A DNA stretch of 25,909 bases from an uncultured Bacilli bacterium (GTDB taxonomy: Bacteria > Bacillota_I > Bacilli_A > RF39 > UBA660). Of the stretch, positions 7,280 to 14,593 are shown one piece after another. A program made the translations under genes and the position numbers. The notes below the pieces were generated by a model. That model saw only the letters and a list, made by a program, of their open reading frames with translations, made no database searches and was not told where the DNA came from. The stretch's first letter is position 1. Every line of letters begins with the position of its first letter. The DNA lies in assembly GCA_910588025.1 (NCBI GenBank), contig CAJUQG010000020.1, positions 1 through 25,909 of the forward strand, in the 5' to 3' direction.

Positions 7280-7829
7280 AATGCCTTTTTCCATGTATAA
7301 CTTCTGGTGTTTCCGATAATTCTCGTAAAACTTGTAAGAAAGTTCCATCCATCATAAAGTTTAATTCTTGTAAAGAATTCGTTGTATGATCAAATTGATT
7401 TACTAAAATATCTTGATAAACTTCAAAATAAGGAAGATGATTTCGAATAAATTGTTTTTGAAATTCTGTAAGTACAGCTGGAACATTAATGTATCCAAAC
7501 GTATCTTCGCTTCTTAAATCAGAAGTCGAATAATAAATTTGCAAAGTTCCCTCTTTACAAACTGCTTCATCAAAATAATAATGCGTATCATCATCGATTA
7601 GAACATTTCTAAAAGGTTTCAAATGTGCTGACTGATTAGATAAAGGCATAAGTGCGTAATAATGCTCCGTTAAATTAGAGGTACGAATAACTCCTTCAAT
7701 CTCATTATCTGAATGTATATAAAGAAAAGCGTAATTTCTTAAATCTTGAATATCTGGGTAAGCAAGAAAATCTTTTTGATGAGAGTCAAAAGGTTGCACT
7801 ACATTTTTGTTTTGGTAAAAATAAATCAT
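7278..7829 (-). CDS. Conserved-looking hypothetical protein, 183 residues
   Basis: I do not recognise this family. It is a soluble, acidic, aromatic-rich protein with no signal peptide or membrane segment. Notable stretches are DDDTHYYFDEAVC in the middle, RTSNLTEHYYALMPLS, a proline-containing GYINVPAVLTEFQKQF, and a helical C-terminal part ending VLRELSE. GGGAGGTAATATA precedes the ATG, an excellent ribosome site, and a clear extended -10 promoter lies upstream, so it is a real gene. It diverges from the ribosomal superoperon and converges on the FkbM gene with a shared terminator, so it is probably monocistronic. Confidence 0.8.
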   Translation of the reverse strand: MIYFYQNKNVVQPFDSHQKDFLAYPDIQDLRNYAFLYIHSDNEIEGVIRTSNLTEHYYALMPLSNQSAHLKPFRNVLIDDDTHYYFDEAVCKEGTLQIYYSTSDLRSEDTFGYINVPAVLTEFQKQFIRNHLPYFEVYQDILVNQFDHTTNSLQELNFMMDGTFLQVLRELSETPEVIHGKRH

Positions 7830-7858
7830 TATATTACCTCCCGATTAACATTAAAATT

Positions 7859-7887
7859 ATCTTAGCAAAAGAACTTTTAAAAAGCAA
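7859..7887 (-). promoter_or_regulatory. Promoter of the 183-residue protein gene
   Basis: On the minus strand TTGCTT (7882-7887), a 17-bp spacer and TAAGAT (7859-7864) with an extended TGC. Perfect 9-bp inverted arms AGAACTTTT (7870-7878) and AAAAGTTCT (7902-7910) bracket the -35 region and may be an operator. Confidence 0.6.
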
Positions 7888-7954
7888 ATTTTAACTGCAA
7901 AAAAAGTTCTAAAAATATTTCGTCGATTTTTTAGGATTTATGCAAAATTTCTTC

Positions 7955-7983
7955 TTGCTTTTCATAGGATATATTGCTATAAT
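7955..7983 (+). promoter_or_regulatory. Main promoter of the ribosomal superoperon
   Basis: TTGCTT (7955-7960), a 17-bp spacer and a perfect TATAAT (7978-7983) preceded by TGC, an extended -10. The start is expected near 7990, giving a leader of about 125 nt. No other convincing promoter is visible within the following 14 kb, and gene gaps there are at most about 25 bases. Confidence 0.85.
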
Positions 7984-7989
7984 CGATTC

Positions 7990-8115
7990 TGTATGACGGC
8001 GAAGATGTGCAAGGTTGCTGATACACTTGGAGGAGTTGATGAGACTTTTCTGGAATCAGGTAATTTGCAACGGAGCTAGTCTATACTAGATATAGGCGAA
8101 AGGAGGACATGTAAC
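7990..8115 (+). promoter_or_regulatory. Structured leader of the S10 superoperon
   Basis: The leader can form a long-range stem: GTTG (8014-8017) with CAAC (8068-8071), and CTGAT (8018-8022) with ATCAG (8055-8059). Near the ribosome site, two mutually exclusive hairpins share bases: CTAGT (8076-8080)/ACTAG (8085-8089) and CTATA (8081-8085)/TATAG (8091-8095). S10-operon leaders are autoregulated in other bacteria; this one has no feature that I can match to a named family, so a regulatory role is inference. AGGAGG at 8101-8106 is followed by a minimal ATG-TAA before the rpsJ ATG. Confidence 0.5.
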
Positions 8116-8424
8116 ATGTCAAAAAGTAGAGTACGTATTAACTTAAAAGCTTTTGATAATAAAACATTAGATTTAGCTGCAGGAAAAATCGTAGATACTG
8201 TGAAAAGATTAGGAGGAAAAGTTTCTGGACCAGTACCTCTTCCAACAGAGATTGAAAGAGTAACGGTTCTAAGAGCTGTACATAAATACAAAGACTCTCG
8301 GGAACAATTTGAAAGTCGTACCCATAAGAGACTAATTGATATTGCTGCTCCTAGTAAGGAAATCGTTGATGCTTTAACACACTTAGATTTACCAAGCGGT
8401 GTTGACATCGATATCAAATTATAA
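8116..8424 (+). CDS. rpsJ: Small ribosomal subunit protein S10 (NusE)
   Basis: S10 is a 30S head protein and, as NusE, links NusB and NusG in antitermination. The 102 residues include the core GPVPLPTEIERVTVLRAVH and SREQFESRTHKRLIDI. The extended loop contains a short HKYKD in place of the usual SPHVNKK-type segment, so the loop tip differs slightly. ATG 8116 is 9 bases past AGGAGG. It is the first gene of the superoperon, directly behind the structured leader. Confidence 0.97.
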   Translation: MSKSRVRINLKAFDNKTLDLAAGKIVDTVKRLGGKVSGPVPLPTEIERVTVLRAVHKYKDSREQFESRTHKRLIDIAAPSKEIVDALTHLDLPSGVDIDIKL

Positions 8425-8446
8425 AAAGTAAGAAAGGAATGTATTG

Positions 8447-9223
8447 ATGAAAAAAGGAATCTTAGGACGCAAAGTCGGAATGACTCAAGTATTCACCAAA
8501 GATGGAAAATTAATTCCTGTAACTGTAATTAGTGTAGAACCAAATACGGTAATGCAAGTAAAAACAGTAGAATCTGATGGATATAATGCCATTCAACTTG
8601 GCGTAGTGGACAAGAAAGAAAAAAATTCAAGTCGTGCAAGTATTGGACACGCAAAAAAAGCTAATACAACACCTAAGCGCTTCTTAAAAGAAATAAGAGA
8701 TGTAGAAGCTACTTACCAAGTAGGAGATAAAATAAGCGCTGATATCTTCACTGTAGGAGAAGTAGTAGATGTTACTGGAACTTCAAAAGGAAAAGGTTTT
8801 GCAGGTTCTATTAAACGTCACAACCAAGCTCGTGGACCAATGTCTCATGGATCTCATTATCATAGAGGACCAGGATCTTTAGGTACTATGCTTCCAAAAA
8901 GAGTTCTAAAAGGACACAGACTTCCAGGACATATGGGTTGTGAAACAATTACAATTCAAAACCTAGAAATCATTGAAGCAAACGCATTAGAAAATTATAT
9001 TTTAGTAAGTGGAAATGTTCCAGGAGCTAAAAATTCACTAGTTTTAATTAAAACTGCTGTAAAAAATTCTCGTAAAAGTAATCCAAAAGAAGTGCTATCT
9101 TATGTAGAAGAAACTGTTGTGGATGAAGTAGTAGAAGAAACAGTGGTAGAAAATGAAAGTGCTGAAGTAGTTGAAGAAGTAGTAGAAAATACGCAAGAAG
9201 AAACTACAGAAAGTGCACAGTAG
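8447..9223 (+). CDS. rplC: Large ribosomal subunit protein L3 with acidic C-terminal tail
   Basis: L3 is an early 50S assembly protein that reaches toward the peptidyl transferase centre. ATG 8447 (MKKGILGRKVGMTQVF) follows AGAAAGGAATG. Conserved parts include TSKGKGFAGSIKRHN (112-125) and RGPMSHGSHYHRGPGS (129-144), which holds the residues near the A-site. The canonical protein ends near residue 215. Here an extra tail of about 40 residues (219-258) is almost only Glu, Val, Thr and Asp, built on a degenerate EETVVDEVV repeat also visible in the DNA (9101-9220). The tail is in frame and ends 23 bases before rplD, so it is not a sequencing frameshift. Confidence 0.96.
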   Translation: MKKGILGRKVGMTQVFTKDGKLIPVTVISVEPNTVMQVKTVESDGYNAIQLGVVDKKEKNSSRASIGHAKKANTTPKRFLKEIRDVEATYQVGDKISADIFTVGEVVDVTGTSKGKGFAGSIKRHNQARGPMSHGSHYHRGPGSLGTMLPKRVLKGHRLPGHMGCETITIQNLEIIEANALENYILVSGNVPGAKNSLVLIKTAVKNSRKSNPKEVLSYVEETVVDEVVEETVVENESAEVVEEVVENTQEETTESAQ

Positions 9224-9246
9224 AGTCACGATAGGAGGATAATTAA

Positions 9247-9876
9247 ATGGCAAAAGTTGAACTTAAAAATTTAAAAAACGAAAAAGTTAAAGATCTAAGC
9301 ATTAGTGATTCTATTTGGAAAATCGAAGTGAATGACGATTGCTTAAAGAAAATGATCAGATTACAACTTGCTGCGACACGTCAAGGAACTGCTAAAACAA
9401 AAACTCGTAGTGAAGTATCTGGTGGTGGAAGAAAACCTTGGAAACAAAAAGGTACAGGACGTGCAAGACAAGGTTCTATCCGTGCTACACAATGGCGTGG
9501 AGGTGGAATTGCTGGAGGAGTACAACCTCGTGATTACACATTCAAAATTAACAAAAAAGAAAGAGTACTTGCTCTTAAAAGTGCTTTAACAGATAAATTA
9601 AATACAAAATCTTTATTCGTATTTGATAACTTAGAATTACCAAGTTTAAAAACAAAAGAATTAAAGAGCTTTGTGGAAACTGCCAATTTAGAAGGAAAAG
9701 TTTTATTTGTTACTGCAAGTGATAATGAAAACTTATATATGGCTTCTCGTAACCTTGGTTACACTTATGTATTATATATTGATGATATTAATGTTTATGA
9801 TATTGTTAATGCCGATACACTAGTATTAGATGAAGCAGCTCTAAATAAATTAGAGGAGGTGCTAAAGAATGCATAA
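9247..9876 (+). CDS. rplD: Large ribosomal subunit protein L4
   Basis: L4 lines the peptide exit tunnel and in other bacteria regulates its own operon. The 209 residues show the tunnel loop (about 45-95): TRQGTAKTKTRSEVSGGG, KPWKQKGTGRARQGS, RATQWRGGG. The C-terminal part, with LKSALTDKL and VLDEAALNKLEEVL, is typical. ATGGCAAAA follows AGGAGGATAATTAA. Its last 8 bases overlap rplW, whose ribosome site AGGAGGTG lies within this gene. Confidence 0.97.
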   Translation: MAKVELKNLKNEKVKDLSISDSIWKIEVNDDCLKKMIRLQLAATRQGTAKTKTRSEVSGGGRKPWKQKGTGRARQGSIRATQWRGGGIAGGVQPRDYTFKINKKERVLALKSALTDKLNTKSLFVFDNLELPSLKTKELKSFVETANLEGKVLFVTASDNENLYMASRNLGYTYVLYIDDINVYDIVNADTLVLDEAALNKLEEVLKNA

Positions 9877-10141
9877 TCCAGATATTATTTTAGGACCAGT
9901 TATTACTGAAAAAAGTATGGCGAATCAACAAAATGGAGTATATACATTCAAAGTAGCAAAAAGTGCTACAAAAACACAAATTAAAAGCGAAATTGAAAAT
10001 CATTTTGGTGTAAAAGTATTAAATGTTAGAACTTTAAATACCAAAGCGAAAGACCGTCGTGTTGGAAAATACACAGGAAAAACAAAAACTTATAAGAAAG
10101 CAATCGTAACCTTAGCTGAAGGTTCAACGATTGAAATGTAA
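9869..10141 (+). CDS. rplW: Large ribosomal subunit protein L23
   Basis: L23 sits at the tunnel exit and docks trigger factor and SRP. The 90 residues begin MHNPDIILGPVITEKSM, matching the family start ...PVITEKS, and continue with YTFKVAKSATKTQIKSEIE and the C-terminal KKAIVTLAEG. AGGAGGTGCTAAAGA precedes ATG 9869 inside rplD, so translation is coupled. The gap to rplB is 14 bases and carries GGGAGTGAG. Confidence 0.97.
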   Translation: MHNPDIILGPVITEKSMANQQNGVYTFKVAKSATKTQIKSEIENHFGVKVLNVRTLNTKAKDRRVGKYTGKTKTYKKAIVTLAEGSTIEM

Positions 10142-10155
10142 GGGAGTGAGTAATT

Positions 10156-10986
10156 ATGGCAATTAAAAAATATAAACCAACGACCAATGGACGTCGTGGA
10201 ATGTCTACTTTAAAAAATGAAGAATTAACCAAAACTACTCCTACTAAAAGCTTACTTAAAAAAGCAAATAAAACCGGCGGAAGAAATAACCAAGGTAAAT
10301 TAACTGTTCGTCACATTGGTGGAGGAGCAAAAAGAAAATACCGTGTTATTGACTTTAAAAGAAATAAAGTTGGAATTACAGGACGTGTTGCATCCATTGA
10401 ATACGATCCAAATCGTAATGCAAATATAGCTTTAATTAACTATAAAGATGGAGAAAAAAGATACATCATTGCTCCAAAAGGCTTAACGGTTGGAACAATT
10501 ATTGAAAATGGCGAAAAAGCTGATATCAAAGTTGGTAATGCACTACCACTTATGAACATTCCAGTTGGTACTGTAATTCACTGTATTGAAATGAAACCTG
10601 GAAAAGGTGCACAACTTTGTCGTTCTGCTGGATCTTCAGCTCAAATTCTAGGACGTGAAGATAAATACGTATTAGTAAGACTTCAATCAGGTGAAACAAG
10701 AAAAATTCTTGGAACTTGTATTGCTACGATTGGTGTAGTAGGAAACGAAGATTACGAACTCGTTAATATCGGAAAAGCTGGACGTACAAGACACATGGGT
10801 ATTAAACCAACAAACCGTGGATCTGTAATGAATCCAAACGACCATCCACATGGTGGTGGAGAAGGACGTACACCAGTTGGACGTAAGAGTCCAATGACTC
10901 CTTGGGGTAAACCTGCACTTGGATATAAAACCAGAAAAAATAAGAAAGCTTCTGACAAACTTATTGTTAGTAGAAGAAAGAAATAG
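10156..10986 (+). CDS. rplB: Large ribosomal subunit protein L2
   Basis: L2 is a universal 50S protein needed for subunit joining and peptidyl transfer. The 276 residues begin MAIKKYKPTTNGRRGMS and include RHIGGGAKRKYRVIDFKR, the KPGKGAQLCRSAG motif and the catalytic-centre signature NPNDHPHGGGEGR (near 225-237) with the critical histidine, then a basic tail. Length and motifs are canonical. Confidence 0.98.
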   Translation: MAIKKYKPTTNGRRGMSTLKNEELTKTTPTKSLLKKANKTGGRNNQGKLTVRHIGGGAKRKYRVIDFKRNKVGITGRVASIEYDPNRNANIALINYKDGEKRYIIAPKGLTVGTIIENGEKADIKVGNALPLMNIPVGTVIHCIEMKPGKGAQLCRSAGSSAQILGREDKYVLVRLQSGETRKILGTCIATIGVVGNEDYELVNIGKAGRTRHMGIKPTNRGSVMNPNDHPHGGGEGRTPVGRKSPMTPWGKPALGYKTRKNKKASDKLIVSRRKK

Positions 10987-10999
10987 GAGGGTTTAGAAC

Positions 11000-11263
11000 A
11001 TGGCTAGAAGTTTAAAAAAAGGACCTTATGTATTTGAAAGATTACTTAATAGAGTTCAAGAATTAAATAAAAATAATAAAAAAGAAGTTATTAAGACTTG
11101 GTCACGTCGTTCTACAATTTATCCTGACTTTGTTGGACACACATTTGCAGTACACAATGGAAAAGAATTTATTCCAGTATATGTTACAGAAGAAATGGTT
11201 GGACACAAATTAGGAGAATTTGCTATGACTCGTAAATTCGGCGGACACGCAGGTCAAAAGTAG
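11000..11263 (+). CDS. rpsS: Small ribosomal subunit protein S19
   Basis: S19 binds 16S rRNA in the 30S head beside S13. The 87 residues run from MARSLKKGPYVFERLL through TWSRRSTIYPDFVGHTFAVHNGK to GHKLGEFAMTRKFGGHAG, all canonical. AGGAGGGTTTAGAAC precedes ATG 11000. Confidence 0.97.
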   Translation: MARSLKKGPYVFERLLNRVQELNKNNKKEVIKTWSRRSTIYPDFVGHTFAVHNGKEFIPVYVTEEMVGHKLGEFAMTRKFGGHAGQK

Positions 11264-11273
11264 GAGGTATTAA

Positions 11274-11627
11274 ATGAAAACTTATGCAATTCATAAAAGT
11301 GCTATGATAGCTCCAAGAAAAGCAAGAATGACTCTTGACCTAATTCGCGGAAAAGACGTTGCTACTGCGGAAGCTATTTTAGATACGACTAATACAAAAG
11401 GAAGTCGTTTAATCAAAAAAGTATTAAAAAGTGCTGTTGCTAATGCTGTAAACAATAACGGTGCAAATGAAAATGACTTATTTATTTCTACATGCTTCAT
11501 TAATCCAGGACCTGTATACAAAAGAATTAAATTTGCAAGTCGTGGTAACGTTGACAGAAGAGATAAAAGAACAAGCCACATTTACGTTGAAGTAAGTGAT
11601 GGAAAAAGTGAAGGAGGCAATAAATAA
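11274..11627 (+). CDS. rplV: Large ribosomal subunit protein L22
   Basis: L22 shapes the exit tunnel with its beta-hairpin. At 117 residues, MIAPRKARMTLDLIRGKDVATAEAIL and the C-terminal KRTSHIYVEVSD are conserved. The hairpin segment reads PVYKRIKFASRGNVDRRDKRTSH, with fewer Arg/Gly-Arg than the usual ...FRPRAQGRA..I.KRTSH, so the tunnel tip is somewhat divergent. Its last base is shared with the rpsC start (TAATG). Confidence 0.96.
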   Translation: MKTYAIHKSAMIAPRKARMTLDLIRGKDVATAEAILDTTNTKGSRLIKKVLKSAVANAVNNNGANENDLFISTCFINPGPVYKRIKFASRGNVDRRDKRTSHIYVEVSDGKSEGGNK

Positions 11628-12307
11628 TGGGACAAAAAGTTAATCCAATTGGATACAGACTTGGAGTAAACAAAGATTGGGATTCAAAATGGTATGCCAA
11701 TAAAAAAGAATTTGGTTCTAAACTAATTCAAGATATCAAAATTCGTGAATATTTAGATACAAATTTAAAAGATGCTGGAATTGCCTCAGTAACAATTGAA
11801 AGAAAAAAAGACCGTACAGAAGTTAATATCTATACTGCGAAACCAGGTGTTATCATTGGACGCGGTGGAGAAGATATTGAAAAATTACGTGCTGCACTAA
11901 AAAAAGTGTCAGGTGTAGATATTTATGTTTCAATTATTGAAGTAAAAAATGCTGATACCAATGCTCAATTAGTAGCAAAAAATATTGCTGCTCAAATTGA
12001 AAATCGTGCTCCATTTAGAAGTGCACAAAAAAGAGCTATCAGAAATACTATGAAAGCTGGAGCAAAAGGAATTAAAACTTCTGTTTCAGGACGTCTTGGT
12101 GGAGCTGAAATGGCTCGTACAGAAGGATATACAGAAGGAACTGTACCTCTACATACAATCCGTGCAGATATTGATTATGCAACTGCAGAAGCAAACACTA
12201 CTTACGGAAAAATTGGTGTAAAAGTATGGATCTACAAAGGTGAAATCCTTCCTAGTAAAAAAAATATGAAGGAGAGTGATGAGCATGTTAATGCCAAAAA
12301 GAACTAA
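11627..12307 (+). CDS. rpsC: Small ribosomal subunit protein S3
   Basis: S3 forms part of the mRNA entry tunnel and helicase. The 226 residues start MGQKVNPIGYRLGVNKDWDS. A KH type 2 domain has its GXXG loop in GVIIGRGGEDIEKLR (about 74-88). The C-terminal domain contains KISVSGRLGGAEMARTE-like sequence (TSVSGRLGGAEMARTEGYTEG) and LHTIRADIDYATAEA. GAAGGAGGC lies before ATG 11627. The end overlaps rplP by 23 bases. Confidence 0.97.
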   Translation: MGQKVNPIGYRLGVNKDWDSKWYANKKEFGSKLIQDIKIREYLDTNLKDAGIASVTIERKKDRTEVNIYTAKPGVIIGRGGEDIEKLRAALKKVSGVDIYVSIIEVKNADTNAQLVAKNIAAQIENRAPFRSAQKRAIRNTMKAGAKGIKTSVSGRLGGAEMARTEGYTEGTVPLHTIRADIDYATAEANTTYGKIGVKVWIYKGEILPSKKNMKESDEHVNAKKN

Positions 12308-12722
12308 GTATAGAAAACCTCATCGCTTAACTTATGACGGACATGCGAAAGGAAATACTGAATTACATTTTGGTGATTTTGGATTAATGGCCAAAGAAGG
12401 AAATTATGTAAGTGCTCGTCAAATCGAAGCAGCTCGTATTGCTATGACTCGTTTTATGAAACGTGGTGGAAAAGTTTATATTAATATTTTCCCACACTTA
12501 GCAAGAACCAAAAAACCTCTTGAAACTCGTCAAGGAAAAGGTAAAGGTTCCGTAGAAGAATGGGTTGCAGTTGTTAAAGAAGGAAAGATTATGTTTGAAA
12601 TTTCTGGCGTAACTGAAGAAATTGCAAGAGAAGCATTAAGACTTGCTTCCCATAAACTTCCAGTAAAATGCAAATTCGTTAAAAAAGACGATATGAATGG
12701 TGGTGATTCTCTTGAAGGCTAG
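12285..12722 (+). CDS. rplP: Large ribosomal subunit protein L16
   Basis: L16 organises the A-site tRNA region of the 50S. I chose ATG 12285, giving the standard MLMPKRTKYRKPHR start, 8 bases after GGAGAGTG; earlier in-frame ATGs add only two or three residues. The 145 residues carry ELHFGDFGLMAKEG, RFMKRGGKVYINIFPH, KPLETRQGKGKGSVEEWVAVV and SHKLPVKCKFVKK. It overlaps both rpsC (23 bases) and rpmC (11 bases). Confidence 0.96.
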   Translation: MLMPKRTKYRKPHRLTYDGHAKGNTELHFGDFGLMAKEGNYVSARQIEAARIAMTRFMKRGGKVYINIFPHLARTKKPLETRQGKGKGSVEEWVAVVKEGKIMFEISGVTEEIAREALRLASHKLPVKCKFVKKDDMNGGDSLEG

Positions 12723-12921
12723 TGAAATTAGAAAATTAACAAGAGAAGAAATCGAAAAGAAAATCAAAGATTCCAAAAGTGAATTATTAGATTTAAGAAT
12801 GAAAGCTGCTACAGGATCTTTAGAAAAACCATCAAAACTAGATGCAATCAAAAAAGATGTAGCACGTATGATGACAGTTTTAAATGAAATGAAAAAAGAA
12901 GAACAGGGAGGTAACAAATAA
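12712..12921 (+). CDS. rpmC: Large ribosomal subunit protein L29
   Basis: L29 is a small helical hairpin near the tunnel exit beside L23. The start is TTG 12712 (read MKASEIRKL), 5 bases past GGTGGTGATT; the in-frame ATG 12697 would add an unlikely hydrophobic leader. The 69 residues include EIEKKIKDSKSELLDLRMKAATGSLEKP and KKDVARMMTVLNE, typical of the family. It shares its last base with rpsQ. Confidence 0.94.
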   Translation: MKASEIRKLTREEIEKKIKDSKSELLDLRMKAATGSLEKPSKLDAIKKDVARMMTVLNEMKKEEQGGNK

Positions 12922-13178
12922 TGGAAGAAAAGAAATCAGAATTAATTGGTAAAGTAGTTAGTGCCAAAAATGATAAAACCATTACTGTTTTAGTTGAAAC
13001 CCACAAAAAACATCCTCTATATGGAAAGAGAGTAAAATATTCCAAAAAATATACTGCTCATGACGAATCAAATACTGCTAAAGAAGGAGATACAGTAAAA
13101 ATTAGAAGTACAAGACCATTATCAAAAACTAAAAGATATGAGCTTGTTGAAGTTCTAATCGAAGCTGTTATCCTATAG
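12921..13178 (+). CDS. rpsQ: Small ribosomal subunit protein S17
   Basis: S17 is a primary 16S rRNA-binding OB-fold protein. The 85 residues include LIGKVVSAKNDKTITVLVETHKKHPLYGKRV, KYTAHDESNTAKEGDTVKIRSTRPLSKTKRYELVEV. GGGAGGTAACAAATA precedes ATG 12921, with the start sharing a base with the rpmC stop. The C-terminal AVIL is shorter than in many homologues. Confidence 0.96.
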   Translation: MEEKKSELIGKVVSAKNDKTITVLVETHKKHPLYGKRVKYSKKYTAHDESNTAKEGDTVKIRSTRPLSKTKRYELVEVLIEAVIL

Positions 13179-13189
13179 GAGGTAATCTT

Positions 13190-13558
13190 ATGGTAATGCA
13201 AGAATCAAGACTTAAAGTTGCTGATAACACAGGAGCTAGAGAAGTTTTAGTCATTAAATGTTTAGGCGGAAGTACCAGAAGAACTGCTAATATCGGTGAC
13301 ATCGTCGTATGTACTGTAAAAAAAGCAATTCCTAATAGTAACATGAAAAAAGGTAAAGTTGTGAAAGCAGTTATAGTAAGAAGTGTAGAAGGCGTTAGAA
13401 GAAAAGATGGAAGTTATATTAAATTTGATGACAATGCATGTGTATTAATCAAAGATGATAAAACTCCAATCGGAACAAGAGTATTAGGACCTGTTGCAAG
13501 AGAATTACGTGAAAAAGAATTCAACAAAATTGTCTCTTTAGCACCAGAGGTTTTATAG
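13190..13558 (+). CDS. rplN: Large ribosomal subunit protein L14
   Basis: L14 binds 23S rRNA at the subunit interface. At 122 residues it is canonical: MVMQESRLKVADNTGAREVLVIKCLGG, GDIVVCTVKKAIPN, KKGKVVKAVIVRS and GTRVLGPVARELRE. AGGAGGTAATCTT precedes ATG 13190. ATG 13196 is a possible but less usual start. Confidence 0.97.
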   Translation: MVMQESRLKVADNTGAREVLVIKCLGGSTRRTANIGDIVVCTVKKAIPNSNMKKGKVVKAVIVRSVEGVRRKDGSYIKFDDNACVLIKDDKTPIGTRVLGPVARELREKEFNKIVSLAPEVL

Positions 13559-13569
13559 GAGGTTAATCT

Positions 13570-13821
13570 ATGAAAATAAAAGTTGGCGACAATGTAAAAG
13601 TTTTAGCTGGAAAAGATCGTGGTAAAACCGGAATGGTTACCAAGACTTTGAAAAAAGAAGATCGTGTCATTGTAGAAGGAATCAATGTGGTAAAAAAACA
13701 TATGAAACCAAACCAAATGAACCAAAATGGTGGAATTGTAGAATTAAACGCTCCAATCCATGTATCTAACGTTAAAAAAATTGAAACTTCAGAAAAAACT
13801 AAGAAAGCAAAGAAAGATTAG
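13570..13821 (+). CDS. rplX: Large ribosomal subunit protein L24
   Basis: L24 is an assembly initiator near the tunnel exit. It has a KOW motif near the start: VGDNVKVLAGKDRGKTGMVTK, then VIVEGINVVKKHMKPN and GGIVELNAPIHVSNVKKI. At 83 residues it lacks most of the C-terminal 20 residues seen in B. subtilis, replaced by a short lysine-rich end. AGGAGGTTAATCT precedes the ATG. Confidence 0.96.
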   Translation: MKIKVGDNVKVLAGKDRGKTGMVTKTLKKEDRVIVEGINVVKKHMKPNQMNQNGGIVELNAPIHVSNVKKIETSEKTKKAKKD

Positions 13822-13836
13822 TTAGTGGGTGAGAAT

Positions 13837-14376
13837 ATGAGTAATTTAAGTAAATTATATAAAGAAACAATCGTAAATGATTTAATGAAAGAATTTAACT
13901 ATAAAACAGTTATGCAAGTCCCAAAACTAGAAAAAATTGTCATTAATATGGGTGTTGGTGAAGGAGCAAGAGATGAAAAATTTATCGAAGCTGCTATCGC
14001 TGACTTAGAAACAATCACTGGTCAAAAAGCTGTTGTAACAAAAGCTCGTAAATCAATTGCAGGATTTAAATTAAGAGAAGGACAAACAATCGGTGCCAAA
14101 GTTACCCTTCGAGGAGAAAAAATGTATTATTTCATGGAAAAATTAATCAGTGTAGCTCTTCCTCGTGTAAGAGATTTCCGTGGAATTTCTAAAACATCTT
14201 TTGATGGACATGGAAACTATACCTTAGGAATTAAAGAACAATTAATATTCCCAGAAATTGAATACGATAACGTTTTAAAAATTAGAGGAATGGATATTGT
14301 ATTTGTTACTACTGCTAATACAAACGAAGAAGCTGAAAAGCTATTAAGAGCATTTAAAATGCCTTTTAGAAATTAA
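13837..14376 (+). CDS. rplE: Large ribosomal subunit protein L5
   Basis: L5 binds 5S rRNA in the 50S central protuberance. ATG 13837 (MSNLSKLYKETIV) follows GGGTGAGAAT; the in-frame GTG 13825 is unnecessary. The 179 residues match the family's length and carry KIVINMGVGE, TGQKAVVTKARKSIAGFKLREG, RDFRGISKTSFDGHGNYTLGIKEQ and GMDIVFVTTANTNEEA. Confidence 0.97.
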   Translation: MSNLSKLYKETIVNDLMKEFNYKTVMQVPKLEKIVINMGVGEGARDEKFIEAAIADLETITGQKAVVTKARKSIAGFKLREGQTIGAKVTLRGEKMYYFMEKLISVALPRVRDFRGISKTSFDGHGNYTLGIKEQLIFPEIEYDNVLKIRGMDIVFVTTANTNEEAEKLLRAFKMPFRN

Positions 14377-14390
14377 GGAGGACAAGAATC

Positions 14391-14576
14391 ATGGCAAAAA
14401 CAAGTTTAAAAGTAAAACAACAAAGAGCTCCAAAATTTACATCACGTGCTTATACTCGTTGTGAAAGATGCGGAAGACCTCATGGTGTCCTTCGTAAATA
14501 CAAATTATGTCGTATTTGCTTTAGAGAATTAGCAAATAAAGGACAAATCCCTGGCATGAAGAAAGCTAGCTGGTAG
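14391..14576 (+). CDS. rpsZ: Small ribosomal subunit protein S14, zinc-binding type
   Basis: This is the short (61-residue) S14 form with a CxxC-x12-CxxC zinc ribbon at Cys24, Cys27, Cys40 and Cys43 (RCERCGRPHG ... LCRICF). Its presence in the operon, rather than the long zinc-free form, is typical of Bacillota. The N-terminus is MAKTSLKVKQQRAPKFTSRAYTR in type and the end PGMKKASW is canonical. AGGAGGACAAGAATC precedes the ATG. Confidence 0.97.
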   Translation: MAKTSLKVKQQRAPKFTSRAYTRCERCGRPHGVLRKYKLCRICFRELANKGQIPGMKKASW

Positions 14577-14593
14577 GAAGGAGGAATTAAATT

